Below, one piece after another: positions 61,005 through 64,000 of a DNA stretch of 64,000 nucleotides. The stretch's first letter is position 1; each line of letters starts with the position of its first letter. The stretch comes from Psychrosphaera sp. F3M07 (GTDB taxonomy: Bacteria; Pseudomonadota; Gammaproteobacteria; Enterobacterales; Alteromonadaceae), in contig NZ_JAHKPJ010000020.1 of NCBI RefSeq assembly GCF_018860345.1, positions 168,550 to 232,549 of the forward strand, read 5' to 3'. The position numbers were made by a program, and so were the translations under genes. The notes beneath the pieces are model-generated. The model did not search any database. It was not told the origin of the DNA and worked only from the letters and a program-made list of their open reading frames with translations.

Positions 61005-62804
61005 TTGTCATTAGCCGAAAACACACCGCTGTCGTTATTAAATCAAGTCTTTGGATATGAGTCATTTCGTGACGGCCAACAAGAAGTGATTGATGCCTGT
61101 TTATCAGGTAAAGATTCATTAGTTTTAATGCCAACGGGCGGTGGTAAAAGTCTGTGTTATCAAATTCCAGCTTTATTGCTCAATCATATAACGGTTGTGG
61201 TGACACCTTTATTGTCGTTAATGAAAGATCAAGTTGACCAGTTATTAGAATTAGACATCGCTGCGGCATTTATCAACAGCCAACAAGACCGACAAGAGCA
61301 AATTCAAGTGTTGAACCAAGTTCAGCATGGTGAAATAAAAATATTATACGTATCGCCAGAGCGTTTATTACAACCTAGCTTTATGGATCATTTGAAGTTT
61401 TGTGGCGTGGGTTTGTTTGCAATTGATGAAGCCCATTGTTTGTCTCATTGGGGACATGACTTTAGGCAAGATTATTTACGTTTACACTGCATTAAACCTA
61501 ATTTCCCCAACACACCTATTATGGCGTTAACGGCTACGGCCGACCGCGCGACACGACACGATATTAGTTATCAATTACAGCTGCAAGACCCCTATATTCA
61601 TGTAGGCAGTTTTGACAGACCCAATTTGAGATACACCATAGAAGAAAAGTTTAAGCCGCTAAATCAGCTGTTAACTTTTTTGGATACCCAGTCTGATAAC
61701 TGCGGCATAGTGTATTGCTCTAGCCGTGCTCGTGTGGATGACATCGCCGCAAAACTACAAGCAAAAGGCTATAAAGCCGAGGCGTATCATGCGGGTTGGG
61801 ATACGTCCCATCGAGTTGCCGTTCAAGATAAATTCCAACGTGATGACATTCAAATCGTGGTTGCTACCATTGCTTTTGGCATGGGAATTAACAAACCTAA
61901 CATTCGGTTTGTTGTGCATTATGATTTAGCTAAAACCATTGAAAACTATTATCAAGAAACCGGCCGAGCAGGGCGAGATGGTTTGCCTGCAGAATGTTTA
62001 TTGTTTTTTGATTCTGCTGACGTGCCAAGAGTTAAACGTTTGATCAGCGACAACCCTAATGAAGAAAGGGCAAAAGTAGAGTTACAACGTTTTAGCGCTA
62101 TGATTGCACTAGCCGACGCTCAAACTTGTCGCCGCCAAGTATTACTTAATTACTTTAATGAATACGACAATCATTCCTGCGGAAACTGCGACATTTGTTT
62201 AGACCCGCCAAAGTCATTTGATGGCACCTTGTTAGCACAACAAGCTTTGTCTTGTGTTTATCGCAGTGGACAACAATTTGGTGTAGGTCATGTGATTGAT
62301 ATTTTACGTGGCAGCCAAAACTTAAGAATTAAAGATCACGGACACGACAAGTTAAGCACTTATGGTTTAGGTAAAGATCAGAGCCAAGAATACTGGTTAA
62401 GTATTATGCGTCAGCTAATCCACCAAGGGTTAGTCGAACAAGATATTAGCCAAGGCAGCCGTTTATTACTGACCGAAAAGTCACGTCCGTACTTAAAAAG
62501 CGAAAAGGTTTTACACTTAGCCGTCCCAAGAATTGGTCGTACTCATTTGTATGAGAAACCGAATAAAGTGAATTACGACAAACATTTATTTGCACGCTTA
62601 AAAGGCCTCAGAAAAGCCATTGCACAAGAGCACGACGTACCACCATTTGTGGTGTTCTCTGATGCAACTTTGGTGGATATGGCCAATAAGTTACCAACCA
62701 ATCCAAGAGCGTTACTTGCGGTGTCAGGCGTAGGTGAAACTAAACTACAAAGATACGGTAACGCGTTTTTGACGGTTATAGAACAGCATTTAGCGAATGG
62801 TTAG
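61005..62804 (+). CDS. recQ: ATP-dependent DNA helicase RecQ
   Basis: Protein of 599 residues. Helicase lobes with Walker A (TGGGKSLCYQ), DEAH box (IDEAHCLSHWGHDFR), SAT-like TATADR and motif VI (QETGRAGRDGLP). RQC zinc-binding cysteines in CRRQVLLNYF and CGNCDICLD, then a winged helix, and an HRDC domain at about 525-599 (LFARLKGLRKAIAQEHDVPPFVVFSDATLVDMA). The first good start in frame is TTG 61005, since an in-frame stop lies just upstream; the ribosome site is weak. Acts in RecF-pathway recombination and repair. Confidence 0.94.
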   Translation: MSLAENTPLSLLNQVFGYESFRDGQQEVIDACLSGKDSLVLMPTGGGKSLCYQIPALLLNHITVVVTPLLSLMKDQVDQLLELDIAAAFINSQQDRQEQIQVLNQVQHGEIKILYVSPERLLQPSFMDHLKFCGVGLFAIDEAHCLSHWGHDFRQDYLRLHCIKPNFPNTPIMALTATADRATRHDISYQLQLQDPYIHVGSFDRPNLRYTIEEKFKPLNQLLTFLDTQSDNCGIVYCSSRARVDDIAAKLQAKGYKAEAYHAGWDTSHRVAVQDKFQRDDIQIVVATIAFGMGINKPNIRFVVHYDLAKTIENYYQETGRAGRDGLPAECLLFFDSADVPRVKRLISDNPNEERAKVELQRFSAMIALADAQTCRRQVLLNYFNEYDNHSCGNCDICLDPPKSFDGTLLAQQALSCVYRSGQQFGVGHVIDILRGSQNLRIKDHGHDKLSTYGLGKDQSQEYWLSIMRQLIHQGLVEQDISQGSRLLLTEKSRPYLKSEKVLHLAVPRIGRTHLYEKPNKVNYDKHLFARLKGLRKAIAQEHDVPPFVVFSDATLVDMANKLPTNPRALLAVSGVGETKLQRYGNAFLTVIEQHLANG

Positions 62805-62850
62805 TTTGTTATATTAGCAATGCTTGACGCTTATTAATCGTAGATACAAA

Positions 62851-62883
62851 AATGCGATTTCAATATTGAATTGAAATCGCATT
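62851..62883. terminator. bidirectional terminator between recQ and cytochrome c
   Basis: Perfect 14-bp stem AATGCGATTTCAAT/ATTGAAATCGCATT (62851-62864 with 62870-62883) with a 5-nt loop. T-rich flanks on both strands, so it likely ends both genes. Confidence 0.9.
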
Positions 62884-62916
62884 GTTTAACATGATTAAGT
62901 TAAATCGGCTTTTTAC

Positions 62917-63219
62917 TTACTTTAATGACGCAAAATAAGCAGATACGTTTTTAATATCTTCTTCTGACAAAGGCATGGCCATCGCAGACATCACTGGATC
63001 TTTTCGAGCACCAGATTTAAAGTCTCTTAATTGTTTTTCTAAATAAGCTACTTTCTGTCCTGCTAGATTTGGATACATAGGGATCATGCTGATACCGTTG
63101 GCACCATGACAAGCTGCACACGTGGCAGACTTAGCTTTACCAGCTGCAATATCAGCGGCATTTGCATTAAATGCAACTGATGCAAAAAGCATGGTGGAAA
63201 GTGCTATTATTTTTTTCAT
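62917..63219 (-). CDS. class I c-type cytochrome
   Basis: Exported protein of 100 residues: signal peptide ([13 protein letters not shown]-like end) and one heme-binding motif CAACH with distal Met in [19 protein letters not shown]. Monoheme cytochrome c of the c553/c4-like class, probably a periplasmic electron carrier. GGAG six to seven bases before the ATG. Electron partner unknown; no terminal oxidase is near. Confidence 0.93.
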   Translation of the reverse strand: MKKIIALSTMLFASVAFNANAADIAAGKAKSATCAACHGANGISMIPMYPNLAGQKVAYLEKQLRDFKSGARKDPVMSAMAMPLSEEDIKNVSAYFASLK

Positions 63220-63366
63220 ATGGACTCCAATAGAAAATATAAGATTGAATTTTTTACCTACTGATTAATAACTTAGCATTAATTGGTAAAATGTCGAATA
63301 AGGAAATGGGGTCACAGTTAGTTAATCTTATATTTATTAATATATATCAATTTATACGGCGAAATT

Positions 63367-64000
63367 ATGTCTTCTACAGATGGTAAACAATCAGATCAAA
63401 TACAGCTAAACCTAAAACATAGCTACGCTGAACAACTTTCAGAGATGGCCGCATTTATTACGCCAACGCCAATGCCCGATGCAAGTTGGATAGTAACCAG
63501 TCCCGACGTGGCTGAATTATTGGAATTACCTGACTCTGTTTTCACCGACAGTCATTACCTAGACTGGTTTAGTGGCAATGCAACCTTATCCAATGCCAAA
63601 CCGTTAGCGCAAAAATACACAGGCCATCAATTTGGTCATTACAATCCCGACTTAGGTGATGGTAGAGGATTATTATTGGGTGAATTGCAAAGCTCCTCGG
63701 GCAGTTGGGATATTCACGTTAAAGGTGCAGGGCAAACCCCATTTTCACGATTTGGTGATGGTAGAGCTGTATTACGCAGCAGCGTTAGAGAGTTTTTAGC
63801 GTCGGAGGCCTTGTTCCATTTAGGTATACCAACTAGTCGTGCGTTAGGTGTATTTAAAACATCTGAAGCCATTCAACGTGAAACAACCGAACAAGGTGCA
63901 GTGTTAATTCGTATTTGCCAAAGTCATATTCGTTTTGGTCATTTTGAATATGCCTTTTACCAAAACAACACCGAGTTATTAGAAACATTGGTGGAATATA
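63367..64000 (+). CDS. selO: protein adenylyltransferase SelO (partial)
   Basis: First 211 residues of the SelO/YdiU pseudokinase family, which attaches AMP to Ser, Thr or Tyr of target proteins. Signatures: YTGHQFGHYNPDLGDGRGLLLGE, VKGAGQTPFSRFGDGRAVLRSSVREFLASEALFHLGIPTSRAL. It continues beyond base 64000. ATG 63367 starts the conserved N-terminal region; SD weak. The catalytic Lys region (HVKGAGQTPFSR) is present. Confidence 0.9.
   Translation, partial: MSSTDGKQSDQIQLNLKHSYAEQLSEMAAFITPTPMPDASWIVTSPDVAELLELPDSVFTDSHYLDWFSGNATLSNAKPLAQKYTGHQFGHYNPDLGDGRGLLLGELQSSSGSWDIHVKGAGQTPFSRFGDGRAVLRSSVREFLASEALFHLGIPTSRALGVFKTSEAIQRETTEQGAVLIRICQSHIRFGHFEYAFYQNNTELLETLVEY

Noticed and set aside
60928-61134. 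Upstream in-frame extension of the yigI gene
   Set aside because: It would overlap recQ, and the conserved fold and ribosome site begin at 60927.
1-64000. Prophage or conjugative element
   Set aside because: No phage structural, conjugation or transposase genes were seen apart from the integron integrase.

Overview
The window is about 40% G+C bacterial chromosome. Gene content (rarD-yigI-recQ order, glrK-qseG-glrR, MipA/DUF3019, a sedentary integron, kefGB, SelO) suggests a marine gammaproteobacterium of the Alteromonadales type. Genus cannot be fixed from sequence alone. No rRNA, tRNA or CRISPR array was recognised.

Layout: 1-3.6 kb, the glrK-qseG-glrR envelope-stress two-component operon (glrR cut by the window edge), divergent from a secreted EF-hand gene with a sigma-54 promoter and two GlrR-type boxes. 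3.6-7.0 kb, small genes and an ECF sigma factor operon. 7.2-14.1 kb, nitrate sensing (nasT-nasS) and assimilatory nitrate reductase (nasA-cobA-ybiB-like). 14.2-24.5 kb, two related periplasmic binding proteins, then a run of unrelated minus-strand housekeeping and hypothetical genes. 24.7-28.1 kb, nitrate transporter narK with a fused PP2C phosphatase/Ser-Thr kinase. 28.4-31.3 kb, kefG-kefB and an ACT-domain gene. 31.9-37.1 kb, a small chromosomal integron: five cassettes on the minus strand, five attC sites, an attI region and intI on the plus strand. 38-40 kb, a binding protein and an alanine dehydrogenase-like enzyme. 40.3-45.1 kb, ABC nitrate transporter nrtABC plus a porin. 45.3-49 kb, spondin-domain proteins with a two-component system. 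50.7-54.7 kb, MipA/DUF3019 with another two-component system. 54.9-59.4 kb, nirBD and a siroheme synthase. 59.5-64 kb, rarD, yigI, recQ, a cytochrome c and the start of selO.

The unifying theme is nitrate assimilation spread over five transcription units in 50 kb: uptake (NarK, NrtABC with a porin), reduction (NasA, NirBD), siroheme supply (CobA, CysG-like) and sensing (NasS/NasT). Each of the five units has a candidate sigma-54 -24/-12 element with an NtrC-like 17-bp site upstream. Four have leader RNAs with the AnnGnn hexaloop hairpin expected for ANTAR-protein (NasT) binding. In three of these the second hairpin overlaps an intrinsic terminator; the nirB leader has two hexaloops but no visible terminator. 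This implies nitrogen limitation (NtrC) gating initiation and nitrate (NasS/NasT) gating elongation.

Other notable features are the GlrR-box/sigma-54 promoter of the EF-hand gene, the LexA box in front of intI, cassettes with HEPN-like, DUF4062 and BrnTA proteins, and a siroheme synthase whose C-terminal methyltransferase domain is truncated and has lost its key motifs.
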